Shown here: one piece after another, positions 39,901-49,660 of the stretch
How positions within the stretch are numbered: the stretch's first letter is position 1
Layout of the letters: every line of letters begins with the position of its first letter
Source: Lanius collurio
Taxonomy: Eukaryota > Chordata > Aves > Passeriformes > Laniidae
NCBI GenBank assembly: GCA_020086605.1
Contig: JACBWW010000017.1
Location: 10,542,424 to 10,606,423, forward strand
Length of the DNA: 64,000 bases
Reading direction: 5' to 3'
Made by a program: the position numbers and the translations under genes
The notes under the pieces: generated by a model
What the model was told of the DNA's origin: nothing
Seen by the model: only the letters and a program-made list of their open reading frames with translations
Databases searched by the model: none

Positions 39901-41455
39901 AGAAAAAAATCAAGACAGCAAACAAAAAAGAAGCCTTTTCAATAAAACCAGTAAGTTCTGGTCATTCTCAAAAATGTTATTCCAATTTGATTCAGGGAGT
40001 GATACTGCACATGTCAAAAAATCAATTTCATTAATTTTCTCATGTTTCATCTAGACACTGTATCACAAAGGTCTGGAAGCTCATTTCTAATTGTGGGTAA
40101 TTGGGTGAAAAATATTTGAATTTATATTAACTTGTGAACTTTCTGCATGAAGGATGCAGAGCTCTCCAGCAACGTGTTCAGTGTTTTACTAAGGAGCTGA
40201 AAAAACCTCAGCTCCTATTCTGTGTTGTATGGCAGCTCAGGTTACTCACTCTTTTATAAGATTGCTCCATATCTTGCAGGATTAATTTGAAGTGGTGTTC
40301 TTGGCCATTGGTCACAGCATGTTGTTTTCTGCCCAGCTGAAATCATCTTCATTCCAGTCAATAAAATCCAAGCACTTTTTGGATTCACTACATGAAATTG
40401 CCAAGCTGTTAAAGTGGGCTTTGACCTTTTTCTAGTCTATACATGGTACCTGATTTTGTCTGTTTATTACTCATTAAGATCTTTGTGATGGAAGAATTTG
40501 CCCCAAAGGAAGAGAAAATAATTGAAGGTTTTATGATATGCTATGGCATGATGAACAAGCCATGAAGGAAATCTCAAAAACAACATAACATATAAATGTC
40601 AGAAAGTTTGAATTCAAACACAAATCTCACCAGAGTAAATCAAGGACTGTTACTAATGAGAGTCTGAAATAGTCTTACAGAACAAAGGTGTGTGTAAGAC
40701 TTTAACTACAGGGACAAAAAAGGAGACTATGTAATGCTATGTAATGATTATAAATTCTGCAATGATGACAAAGAAGCTTCAACACAGTAAAGCCAACAGA
40801 GCAGTTGAGAACAAAAAAAGCAATGTCTCTGGATAGATTTAGAATAACATTGAATTTAATTTTTTTTTCACAGCAAACAAGATGTTCTCTGGCAAATGAT
40901 ATGAATCCTTTGTCAAGGCTGTCCAGATGGCCTTTGTGAATAAAATACTGCACACAGCAGTGACATACTTGTTGGACAGATAACTTACAGATTTGGAAAC
41001 AGCCTGTTGGAGAGCTTCTTCATTAAACTAATAATGTTTCTGGTGATTTGGTTACAAAAAGCCAAAGGCCTGGTGACAATTTCACAAAAAAAGAAAGTTT
41101 TAGCTGCTATGACAACCTGAACTGTGTTTCTCCTCATGACAACCTGTCCGAATTATATAAAGTCATGAACCCACAATGAAAAATAGATTCCAGAAAGGTC
41201 TTTAAGAAATGTTAAACTATACCTGGGAGATGAAAACAAAACTAATACAATGATTCTGTTACCCTTTTCATGAAATAAGATTGAGAAGTTTGTGAAGCAT
41301 GTTGAAAACTGCTTTGGCTATTGCTTAGATGCTTCTTTTACAAACTTTTCCCCAGAAAAGTAGGTAAAGTTCAAAACAGGAGTTATTCAGTTGATCTTAT
41401 TGGCAAAAAAGTAGTCTCAACACAGTTTAAAATAAAGTAGAAAAGACAAGATGAA

Positions 41456-41543
41456 GAAAAAGACAAACAAAACAAATTTTCAAGAAAAACGAGGCTTGAG
41501 TAAAAAAGACAAACAAAACAAATTTTCAATAAATGCGAGGCCT
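41456..41543. repeat. 46-bp tandem duplication
   Basis: Two adjacent copies (41456-41497 and 41502-41543) share AAAAAGACAAACAAAACAAA then TTTTCAA and a GCGAGGC/ACGAGGC end. The offset is 46 bp, with a few differences in the right half of the unit, so the event is moderately recent. No coding or RNA role is visible. Confidence 0.9.
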
Positions 41544-42409
41544 TTTAAAATATATTTTCCTAGTCCTTGTTCAGGCTCTCTTTTAATTTCTTTTTCCAGA
41601 TCTGTACCAGGGAGCTTGCCAATCCAATTTTCTAACACTCCCATTGGGTTTCTCTGACATCTCTCTACTGCCCCCTGCAAATTCAGTTTTAAAAAATTTT
41701 CCACATGTATTCCATACCAAAAATGTCTTTCTGTTTTGATTGTGTCTTTCTGATAAACAAAATTCCATGCTGTGTGGGGTTTTTTTCAAAACAATTTTAT
41801 GAAACCTGACATTTCAGAGCAATATTCCTACAAACATAGCAATAAGGAGAAAATACTGAAAGAAACCAACATTCTGGAAATGAACCCAGTAGATCAGACC
41901 AGTATATTTCTTGCTTTCCACTTTCAAGCACTGATATGAAACTAATTTTACCCATGTAGAGCCTAAGAGCTCTTCCCAGATCTCAGTCCAAATCCTTGCA
42001 CTGCAAGAACAAAAGCAGCAGCAGACATATAAACTAATTATATTTTATTTGTTTGAATAATACTCCTACCATTATATGTAATCACCTGAATAAAAATCTG
42101 TGTGCTAGGGGGTGCTTCCATCTCCTCCAATGAAGCTAACTGACTGGAGGTAATCCACTGCCTAAGAGTTAATCCCTCTGAATATGATTCCCTGAATTTC
42201 TTGTTAATCCACTATAGTCTACAAATGGGTTCTCCATTGCATGTGTAACATCAAAGTATGCCAATGTAAATGTTCCCTAGTTAATAAATAACCCAAACAA
42301 ACATTTAGCTGAAAAGCCATTTAACATCAGCTGTAATAAGTCACAAAGAAAATTATGATAGAGAACATCTCTTGAAGAAGATGAGAGAGGGCAGAGGAAG
42401 GGAATCTGA

Positions 42410-42650
42410 TCTGTAATGAATGCAGTTCTGCTGCTTGTTTACCCTGATTGCTGCACTGTAGCTAAAGGGGGTGCATGACAACCATGCAGTGTTGCCGTGA
42501 CAGCTTCCATTTCCCTAATAACATTGCACCCTTCCAAGTATTATCCTATCAGATGCAGCACGTATAAAGTAGTGCATATAATTCTCAATAATATGATATA
42601 ATCACCTGGGCCTTTACGGATGAATAGATTATATGAGCAGGACACTAATT
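42410..42650. promoter_or_regulatory. Possible conserved non-coding element
   Basis: A complex, repeat-free block contains CTGATCTGTAATGAATGCAG, TGCATGACAACCATGC (close to an RFX X-box), TTATCCTATCAGATG (GATA-like) and CACCTGGG (E-box). It stands out from its AT-rich, low-complexity surroundings. Inference only. Confidence 0.25.
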
Positions 42651-42898
42651 TTCCAGCTAAAAATAGAACAGGACAAGAAACACAAAGATACATCTAACAC
42701 TGTTTTTACCTACTTCTTAAGGATTATAGACCTTCAGTCTGGCAAAATCTTACTTTGAAAGGAACTGCTATTTTTGGTTTTTTGCTGCCGTTATCTTAGT
42801 GTAAACACAGATACTGATATACCCATTATGCAAGCAAATGGAAACAACTGAAGCTGATAAAAACAAGTTTATAATCTAAGGGTCCATTATCATCATAC

Positions 42899-42960
42899 AG
42901 GGCCTGCTTTTCTCCTTTGAAGTCAGTGGGACTTTGTCATTGCCACCAATGGAAATATAG
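42899..42960. repeat. Ancient amniote repeat fragment (GAAGTCAGTGGGAC type)
   Basis: GGGCCTGCTTTTCTCCTTTG, then AAGTCAGTGGGAC, then CATTGCCACCAATGG, shows the same old repeat style as the 5.1-kb copy: a GGGCC edge followed by a GAAGTCAGTGGGA core. Confidence 0.45.
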
Positions 42961-44508
42961 TCAGATATTTAGTCCATATGGTGAATTTGTTATGCATTAC
43001 TTCCTTAATCACAGAAACAGCTACTTCAGAATCCCTTGAGTTGATCAGGAATTATTATTAAAAGCACTACTGTAAATCATATGTTGTATATGTTGTCTAC
43101 TTCTTATTCAGATAAAAACAGATTATTGTAAGAATATACAAATATTACTGAAGAAAGAAAAAAAAAGGAAAAAAAGAGAGTGGGAAAATTTGGAGGAACA
43201 TGGTGACCATGCTTAGATTTTGGCAGCTATATCAATGCAAGAAATAGAGGAATTAGGCTATGGAGAGACCTGATGAGCTTGTTGTCAAATTGAAAATGGG
43301 AGTATAATGATATATGAGATAATTTGCCTTTGACACAAATGAAAACATTGGACTTTTGATGATCAGATAATCAGCTAATAAAGCCTTAGGCTGTGTTAAT
43401 TTTTTGGAGTGGAATGTGTTTAGACAGGATGATGGACATTGATAAGGCATTTATGAGATGGCACAGTTGTGTTTCCAAAGAGTTTGGTAAGATACTTGTA
43501 AAGTCAATCTGACCCTTACAATGTAGTCAGTGTGGAGATGATGTAAAAACAAATTAATCTGATCTCTAACCAATGGAGTCTAGGATATGAGTGTATATTG
43601 CAACACATGGCCATACATAAATTTAAATAGTATATAAATCAGATGGCACAGTTTACGAACATTAATGTATTTGCAGTGGTTCTTTGCAGAAGGGTAAGAT
43701 GCACAGTAAAAGAAGAAGGATCATTTAGATGTATGTGGCTCTGTGTGGAAAAGAGGTGTAACGTGAGAGGACAGGGTGAAAAAGCATTGGGTGTGAGAGA
43801 CTGAGTAGGAGGATAAAAGATGCAGGAGATAAAAGGGTTGAGAGAGGAGAGATATAGACAAGGTAAAATGTATGTCTGATCTCACAGATAAGGGTAAATA
43901 GCTTTGGTTCAGTACAGTAAGCAACAGGAAGCCAAGTGGTGATTCATATGGCCAAAACAACAGAAGAGGAGATGACACAGAAGCCTAGTTTTGGAGAGAT
44001 TATTGGGGAAGATAAGTGGAAAGAAAAAAAGGAAAACATTAGAGAAAAGGATATAAATGAGCATCAGACTGTATATGAAGATATTAGTAGACACTAGTCA
44101 TAAAGCAAATGTATTTATGTTCTGCACTAAATACTCATAGGAAGTCTTCATTTTCAGGCTTTTACTATTATGGATGAGTTTAATTTGTTGTGTTTCTTTT
44201 TCAAAATAATACCAAATAAAGGTGTCTCCAGCCATTGATTAATCATTTGCCAAACTTAGTTTTTAATTAAATGTGCTATGTGAGTACATAAAGGAGTAAA
44301 CATCAAAGTTGCTCTGTTCTGCTATTGTTAAAATGGGAAAAATGTTTTTTTCCTTTGGAATTTAAAGTTTTATATTACTTGATTTAGCCCACGGCAAATA
44401 TTTTTTTATGGCTGAATTATAAACTTCTTGAGAAACAGGTTTATAACAGAAGTACAGACAATCTTCAAAAAAGCATTATAAACACCAAGTCAAATTATGA
44501 AGCAAAGA

Positions 44509-44585
44509 TGGGCCTGAACCCAAACCCCAAAGCTCACCACTCCATTAACTTTTACATACACTGGATTCAGATTCAGTCTTTGTAA
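44509..44585. repeat. Ancient amniote repeat fragment (GGGCCTGAACCCAAA type)
   Basis: GATGGGCCTGAACCCAAACC followed by AAAGCTCACCACTCCATTAA and CACTGGATTCAGATTCAG resembles the old near-palindromic sauropsid repeat with GGGCCTGATCCAAAGCCCA edges. A following AAAATGGAGAGCTGAGCAAA segment (about 44626) could be a reverse MIR/L2 scrap. Confidence 0.4.
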
Positions 44586-45438
44586 CACTAACTCATCCTT
44601 GCCATAAAATCCCATTACTGATGTGAAAATGGAGAGCTGAGCAAATGTGTAAGAAGTTGCAGGATCAGGACCTAAAATACCATGACTAAAATGTGAGAAG
44701 TGGATTATAAAAAGAGGTTTCTGAATGTTTCATTTTATGCCAGTTTATATTCAAGATTATTAAAGATTAAATATTTTCAGGTAAATATATGTAAACCAAG
44801 GATAAAATGTCTTCATTCATCATTTCAGGGCAATTCATACATAGAAGAAACCTGTGATTTTATCCATGAGCTAGAGAGAAAAAGATGGGTGGAAAAATTA
44901 GACTAGTGACATTGATGTTATGATAGGAAAGGATATTAGTGTATCATACTCTGCTAAGTTTGCTAGGCCTTGAGATTTCAAAAGAAAAAAGAGAAATAAA
45001 TAAAGTCCCATTGTGGAATCCAAAATACCCACACAGTGCCAAGGAAGGGCAGAACTCCTCTTGCATGAGCCATGTTAGCCCAAATAGAGGCCATTCCTGT
45101 TCAGCTGTCTTTGCAGCCTGTTGCACACCTCTCTCTCTGCAAGAAGAGGAAACACTGATATTTGAGACATAGCATGTTGAAATAAACCTTGGTACATGGA
45201 TTAGTGACTATAGAGTAGGCTCAAGTGATAAAAGCAACCTTCATCATTATCTTACAATTTATCACATTGTACCCTCTTCCCTAATGTACATGTTCTGTCT
45301 GCATTTAAGTGTTTAAATTTTCTTTCAGAGAAAGGAATTTCTTTAAAATACACTAGCTACTAACAAACTGTATCTCCATCTGCAAAAAGGAACTTGTTAT
45401 CAGATAGGAAAAAAAGAGATGAAACACAATGGCTGGGT

Positions 45439-45507
45439 GGTTGGTTGGTTGGTTGGTTGGTTGGTTGGTTGGTTGGTTGGTTGGTTGGTTGGTTGGTTGG
45501 TTGGTTG
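45439..45507. repeat. (TTGG)n microsatellite
   Basis: About 17 uninterrupted TTGG units, ending TTGGTTGATT. The purity indicates a young, probably length-variable locus. It yields an artefactual Gly-Trp-Leu-Val repeat reading frame on the + strand and an Asn-Gln-Pro-Thr one on the - strand. Confidence 0.97.
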
Positions 45508-47449
45508 ATTTGGAGCATTTTTATAGCGTACAGCTGGGAATGATTATTTCCCTTCTGCAGATTCCTAGAAATCACCTGACAGACAATGCTAATCCCAAAG
45601 CAAGAGAGTCATCACTGTCATGAACTAAGTGTATTTTTTGATGTAGGTGCTTTCTGGGTATCTGCCACTTAGGGAATTAATCTTGGTTTCTGAAACAGGT
45701 TTTAAAGCAAACGTATGTATATATTTCTGCAAACCCTTAGTAAGCAACCATCAGCAGGTGATTTCTGTCTTCAAAAATAGATTGACTTTATTTTAAAAGC
45801 TATATTGTTACTCAAACAGTCAAACTATTATCAGATCAGAGCCCATTTAACTCAAGGACTGTCCAGCAGCATGAGAGTTTTAATAATCAGAAAGCACTGT
45901 TAACTCTCCCCTTCCCCCATGTTCTGGGAATGTCTCTAAAAGAAAAAAAACAAAGGGGGCTTAATGTGCTACCCATAAAATATACATCCCAGTCAATCAA
46001 GAAAATGCATAAGTATTGCAAATGATGATCCAGAGACTGCCTAAAGATGGGGAAATGAGACTGAACCCAATAACTCAATCTGACTCGTTCCAGCCTGCCT
46101 GGTTTCTAGCCTGCCTGCAGACACAGGCATGGGCAGGAGCAGGGGCACGGGCAGGGGCAGAAGCAGAAGCTGACAAAGGAAAGAATGAAGTGTACAGAGA
46201 GTATAAGGATCAAACTGCAGTTTAGTGCACAATAGTAGAGAATTGTAATCACGGAAGAGAAGAGGAATGTCTGGAAAAAACTCAGAAAGTAGTGGTGAGA
46301 GAGTGTGCAGTTTGAAACCAGCAGAGAGATTTCCGATGGACTTAATCTCCAGACTTCAGCTGACCTTAAATTCAGGGCTTCAAAAGGGCAGCGAGGGAGA
46401 GTGCAAGTGTCAGGGCTAGAGACAACGGGACGGAGGAAACTGGATTTGTATATGGTTTCTGTACACAGATGTAACATGTTTGTAGTTAATCTGTGTGGCT
46501 GCAGACTTAAAACTATGTTTGAAAACTGTTTCAAACATGGTTACATCTTCAGAGTGGACAGGGATTTACTGTCATGGCTACACTTGGAGGATGACCCCAT
46601 CCTCAGCAAAGCCCAGCTCTTTTCCCACTGCATCTTTCAGAAAGACTCCTTATGGAGTAGGTCTTCTATTAGGCCTTTTTCCTGATGAAGCGTTAACAGA
46701 GTTTGCCTTGACTGTGCACCAGTAACAAATTATTTCCAAACTGCTCTGGAAGATGAGAGTGGCTGACATCCACCACTGGCTGCAGGTCATTTTCCTGACA
46801 CAGACCAATCTTTGGGGACTATTTAACACTGTGTTTCAGCTTTCAGCCTTGGAGCTCTTCCTCTAACCCCTACCCCAGCGATTGGATTGCCTTCATAGAG
46901 GGACTGCAAAGTACTCCCCATTAAAGAAGCAGTCAGGTTCAGCTAGGTGATCACTCCCCAGGTGCAGGGATAGCCTGTAAGGCAAGGCAATAGGGCAAGG
47001 AGGAGACAGGGCCCATAGCTGGTGAGCACCAGACCGTGCAGCCAAAGCAGCAGGATTTCAAGCCCAATATGTCCCCGCTTTGTTCCAGTCCTCTGGTGCC
47101 AGTGGTAGTGGTGGGAAAAATGCTCAGGAGGAGACACACACTCTCCGGTGGGGATTGCATGCTGCATAACCTCCTTAGGCAGCACAGCCGGCCCTAGGGG
47201 ACCCCAGCAGCTCCTCAGCCCCTCAAGAGGCTTCATGAGAGACAGACAGACTGAGGGGGGCAAAGCTGCAACAGAAGCTGAGAGAAATGGGAATGACGGC
47301 AAGAGTGGGTGAGAAGGGAGATGGGAAGAGAGTCGGAAGGGAAGGGATGCAGGGAGGCCTCCCCCCGAGATGCAGATAATGCAAAGGGGAAGAGAGGGCA
47401 GTGGCCAGATGAGCCTGACATCTGGGGATACTCTGATGGGGGCGGTCCT
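45508..47449. other. Proximal upstream region of NRP1, no gene found
   Basis: This transitional sequence becomes steadily more G+C- and purine-rich towards the promoter. It contains the GGGCAG tract at 46.12 kb and irregular AAGGCAAGGCAATAGGGCAA repeats near 46979. Overlapping frames of 119-142 codons on the - strand are Ser/Pro/Leu-rich by-products of composition. Distal promoter elements may lie here but none can be pinpointed. Confidence 0.55.
46124..46172. repeat. GGGCAG/GCAGAA low-complexity repeat
   Basis: Irregular units (GGGCAGGAGCAG, GGGCACGGGCAG, GGGCAGAAGCAGAAG) give a short GC-rich minisatellite-like tract about 1.3 kb upstream of the CpG island. Its - strand reads as Cys-Pro repeats, an artefact. 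Confidence 0.7.
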
Positions 47450-47670
47450 CGCAGCTCACCCCGTATTAGCACAGCCAGACTCTCCCAGGACCAGAGAGGA
47501 TGGTGGTGTCCCACTGGGGAACGGCAGGGACCCCGAGGGACACGCATGGGGAGGGACGCACTCTCGCACGAAACAAAAAGAGAGCCTTGGGAGGAGGGAA
47601 AGGTGGCGGACGGGGGACGGGCAGGGTTCCCGCGGGGCACCCGAGGCGAGGGAGCCGGGACGTGGGCAGG

Positions 47671-47765
47671 GATGTGTGTGTGTGTGCGTGTCTGCGTGTG
47701 GGGCCGGGGCGACGGGGGCGGCCGGGCAGGGCACGGCAGGACACGGCACGGCAGGGCTGGCAGGA
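47671..47765. repeat. (GT)n-like and GGCA-rich low-complexity sequence
   Basis: A GTGTGTGT run with GCGTG interruptions (47671-47700) is followed after about 10 bases by irregular repeats of the GGCACGGCAG type to about 47765. This explains the long open frames seen on both strands here. It lies at the upstream edge of the CpG island. Confidence 0.6.
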
Positions 47766-47970
47766 GCCCGCGGGGCGGTGGGCGCAGGTGGTGCCGCCGC
47801 CCGCATCGGCTCTACCTGCAGTGGCGGGGGCCGCCGCCTCTCGCCCCCCTCTGCCCCTCGCCAGTCCCCGCCTCGGCTGAGTGCCAGAGCTGGGGCTTGC
47901 CGTGTTTGTTTGTTCGTTCTTCCGCGCTGACGATGTCTTGGGGGGCTGAGGAGGAGGAGGAGAAGGAGGA

Positions 47971-47996
47971 GGGCGGGGAGGGGGAGGGGACTGGGG
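47971..47996 (+). promoter_or_regulatory. G-quadruplex-type motif and GGA tract upstream of NRP1
   Basis: Five runs of three to five G separated by one to three bases (pattern G3-C-G4-A-G5-A-G4-ACT-G4) meet the usual G-quadruplex rule. They follow a (GGA)n-like purine tract from about 47947. The stretch contains overlapping Sp1/KLF-type GC boxes and lies about 0.7 kb before the start codon, near the likely promoter. Whether it folds in cells is not shown by sequence. Confidence 0.55.
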
Positions 47997-48153
47997 CTTG
48001 GGAGACGGCGGTTCCTCGGCCTCTCTTATTGCCGCTGAGTTGCGCTCCTCTTCCTCAGGCTGCGAGCAGGAGCCGCCCGGGCGCTTCCCACTTCCCCGGC
48101 CGGCCGGGAGTCCCTGCGGCGGCAGCGCGCTCGCTCGCCTCCCGCCGGGGCAG

Positions 48154-48327
48154 GTGAGTGCGGGGCACCGCCGGGCACCGCCGCCCCGGGGCTCCAGGGC
48201 TCCGGCCCCGCGGGAGCCGCGGCCGCTGGAGAGCGGGGCAGGCGGGCGGGACGCAGTTTGCCGAACTCCGGCGCCCGGCTGGTCCCCGCTCACTGCCGCT
48301 TTCTCTTCCTTATCTCCCCCTCCGCAG
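48154..48327 (+). other. NRP1: Possible 5'-leader intron of NRP1
   Basis: A consensus donor (CAG|GTGAGTG) at 48154 is followed 174 bp later by a strong acceptor: a pyrimidine tract across 48299-48324 ending CCGCAG at 48327. A second good acceptor lies at 48455 (TTTCTAG, preceded by a long T-rich run), which would give a 302-bp intron instead. Either would remove GC-rich leader sequence without touching the coding region. This is inference from splice signals only, and GC-rich leaders often contain fortuitous GTGAGT. Confidence 0.35.
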
Positions 48328-48466
48328 AGCAACCCGCCCAGCAGAGAGCTCCCGAGGTGCCGGCAGCCTCCAGGATTTTTTGTCTGTCTTGTTTGTGTGT
48401 TTGTTGGGGTTTGTTTTTGTTATTTTTTTTCCCTCGTTTTCATTTGGCTTTCTAGTCTCGCTGGGA

Positions 48467-48532
48467 ATGGCAGGGGCAGCGGCGCCTGGAGAAGGAACAA
48501 GTGTGGGGAAAGGGAGAGGGAGCCGGAGCTAA
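48467..48532 (+). promoter_or_regulatory. Upstream ORF 1 in NRP1 leader (21 codons)
   Basis: An ATG with G at -3 and G at +4 opens a 21-codon frame (starting MAGAAAPGEG) that stops at TAA 48530-48532, 175 nt before the NRP1 start codon. It is the first ATG after either candidate leader acceptor. If the transcript includes it, ribosomes would be expected to use it often, damping NRP1 translation or making it depend on reinitiation. The peptide is Gly/Ala/Arg-rich and resembles no family known to me, so any role is likely in cis. Confidence 0.4.
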
Positions 48533-48643
48533 ATGACAGGATGCGGGCGGCTTGAGGCACAGAGAGAAGCCAGCCTCCTTCTGCCCCCGGGACTGCCCCT
48601 GCGGACCGTGCTTTCTGCTCCTTGCTCCGGCTGGAGGATTTAA
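48533..48643 (+). promoter_or_regulatory. Upstream ORF 2 in NRP1 leader (36 codons)
   Basis: Its ATG abuts the stop of the preceding uORF (TAAATG), giving a 36-codon frame that ends at TAA 48641-48643, 64 nt before the NRP1 ATG. A nested mini-ORF of four codons (ATG 48541 to TGA 48555, A at -3) sits inside it in another frame. None of these overlaps the main start codon, so reinitiation at NRP1 is possible. The peptide has no recognisable domain. Evidence is limited to reading frame and position. Confidence 0.35.
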
Positions 48644-48707
48644 GGAAGAGTTGTCCGTGGAGGGCATTTTTATTTTTTTCCTCCTTTCCCTGCTGTCGGA
48701 AGGGAAC

Positions 48708-48774
48708 ATGGATTGGGGACTTCTCCTGCACTGTGCAGCCCTCACCTTCACCCTCGCCAGGGCTCTGCGGAGCG
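48708..48774 (+). CDS. NRP1: Neuropilin-1, coding exon 1 (signal peptide)
   Basis: This exon carries the start codon and 22 codons plus one base of NRP1, a single-pass co-receptor for class 3 semaphorins and VEGF. Residues 1-19 form a signal peptide: a short polar start (MDWG), a hydrophobic core (LLLHCAALTFTLA) and a small residue at the likely cleavage site after Ala19. This parallels human NRP1, where cleavage falls just before the FRNDKCG stretch. The ATG at 48708 has A at -3 and G at +4, a strong context, and it is the first ATG in its frame after an in-frame TGA at 48534. The exon ends at a consensus donor (GCG|GTGAGT) in phase 1. The last base, G, joins AT of exon 2 to give Asp23. The identification rests on exon 2 and the exact in-frame join; the signal sequence alone would not be diagnostic. 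Confidence 0.93.
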
Positions 48775-49019
48775 GTGAGTGTCACGGGGGATGCCGGGTC
48801 TCAGCCTGGGCAGCTGCGGGGCCGGGCTCCGGGGCTGCTGGCACGGGAGGCGGGCGGTGGGGCCCGGCTGGCCGTGGGACCGGCACCGATATAGAGCCGG
48901 CTGGGGGGAACTTTCTGCCGGAGGAGGGATGCGGCGCGGTCCCCGCCTGAGGATCGCCCGCCCTGACATTGCCTTCCGACTTTATTTTCTGCTCTTTCGG
49001 GTTATTGTATAAAGCAGGC

Positions 49020-49120
49020 TGCTCATTCTCACTAGATCAGGACAGGCAATTATCTTAATGTCCTGTCCCATAGGCAATTAAATGTCTCTCCTTCGATATC
49101 TGAAAGACAATGAGCACTTT
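49020..49120. promoter_or_regulatory. Possible enhancer block 1, NRP1 intron 1
   Basis: A compact block has paired GGCAATTA motifs (about 49046 and 49074) flanking a direct repeat of TGTCC, plus a TATCTGAAAG segment. This looks like conserved developmental enhancer sequence and sits just downstream of the promoter island. No alignment was possible, so conservation is inferred from motif density alone. Confidence 0.25.
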
Positions 49121-49429
49121 AAAGGGAAGGCTCTCTTCCCCGCCCGCCCTTTCTCTTTTCCAAAGCGTAAAATTTTTGATCATGCCTCCTACTAGCTGTG
49201 CGTGTACCTGCGAGTAGTTTTCACACAGACAACTCTCTAGAGTACTCCTTTCCCAAGTCTGCAGTTTACGTGCAACTTACACTGTGCCAAGAGGGGAGCT
49301 GAGCTTCCCTGTGAAGGCTCAAGACTCCCTTCCAAGAGGAGAAATCCCATAACAAATGAGTGGTGTAGCTAGTTTACTGTCAGGCAGATCTTGAAAACAG
49401 AACTAATTAAAAGCAGCGTGCTCCTCCTT

Positions 49430-49660
49430 CCCTGCACAATGCCAGGGCGCTGTGAATATTGCAGTGAGCACGATGAGTTTTTAAAAATGGTCTAATTGTG
49501 GGACTGCTTGACGTTTATCTCTTGCATGAAACAGCTCATGTGAGTCTTCCTTTCCTGACAAATCCTGAGCAATTATTATTAACTAATTATCAAATATTTA
49601 CTTTTGCCTGACTGCGTTTTCAATCAAAGTAATTAAAAGAAGAGAGCACCTTCCACTTAC
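49430..49660. promoter_or_regulatory. Possible enhancer block 2, NRP1 intron 1
   Basis: The stretch combines TCTAATTG (about 49491), a run with AATTATTATTAACTAATTATC (about 49570-49590) and CAATCAAAGTAATTA (about 49621), homeodomain and TCF/HMG-like cores in non-repetitive sequence. This composition is typical of vertebrate non-coding elements near developmental genes such as NRP1. Support is compositional only. Confidence 0.28.

Larger units (their letters stand above)
34971..45438. other. Intergenic, no gene found
   Basis: AT-rich sequence with the exon-like segment at 36.86 kb, a moderately GC-rich stretch at 37.1-38.5 kb with unremarkable frames, an isolated CpG cluster GCGCGGAAGCGCGGGCC near 39328, the 46-bp duplication, two ancient repeat fragments and purine-rich sequence at 43.7-43.9 kb. 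A 133-codon frame at 35246 has no recognisable features. Confidence 0.65.
47450..48960 (+). promoter_or_regulatory. NRP1: CpG-island promoter and 5' leader of NRP1
   Basis: The sequence changes abruptly from AT-rich intergenic DNA to dense CpG and G+C, spans the start codon, and falls back to AT-rich near 48.97 kb. GC boxes (GGGCGGGG type) occur near 47971 and related motifs near 47772 and 48241. I see no TATA box at a sensible distance, which fits a dispersed-start CpG promoter as known for NRP1 in mammals. The transcription start cannot be fixed from sequence; pyrimidine-rich stretches around 48020-48060 are possible initiators. Island boundaries are by eye. Confidence 0.8.

Noticed and set aside
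45429..45623. Gly-Trp-Leu-Val and Asn-Gln-Pro-Thr repeat proteins
   Set aside because: Translations of the (TTGG)n microsatellite.
46106..46534. 142-codon - strand frame ending in Cys-Pro repeats
   Set aside because: The repeat part is the reverse of the GGGCAG low-complexity tract; the rest is unrecognised.
47309..48332. Long open frames on both strands (282 codons +, 288 codons -) over the CpG island
   Set aside because: GC-rich sequence lacks stop codons by composition; peptides are Arg/Gly/Pro/Ala-rich, overlap on both strands, and span GT repeats and the GGA tract. A sub-frame from ATG 47933 is just poly-Glu from the GGA tract.
48552..48707. N-terminal extension of NRP1 in frame with its ATG
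   Set aside because: The extension begins at TTG, not ATG; there is no in-frame ATG between the upstream stop at 48534 and 48708, and the signal peptide starts properly at 48708.
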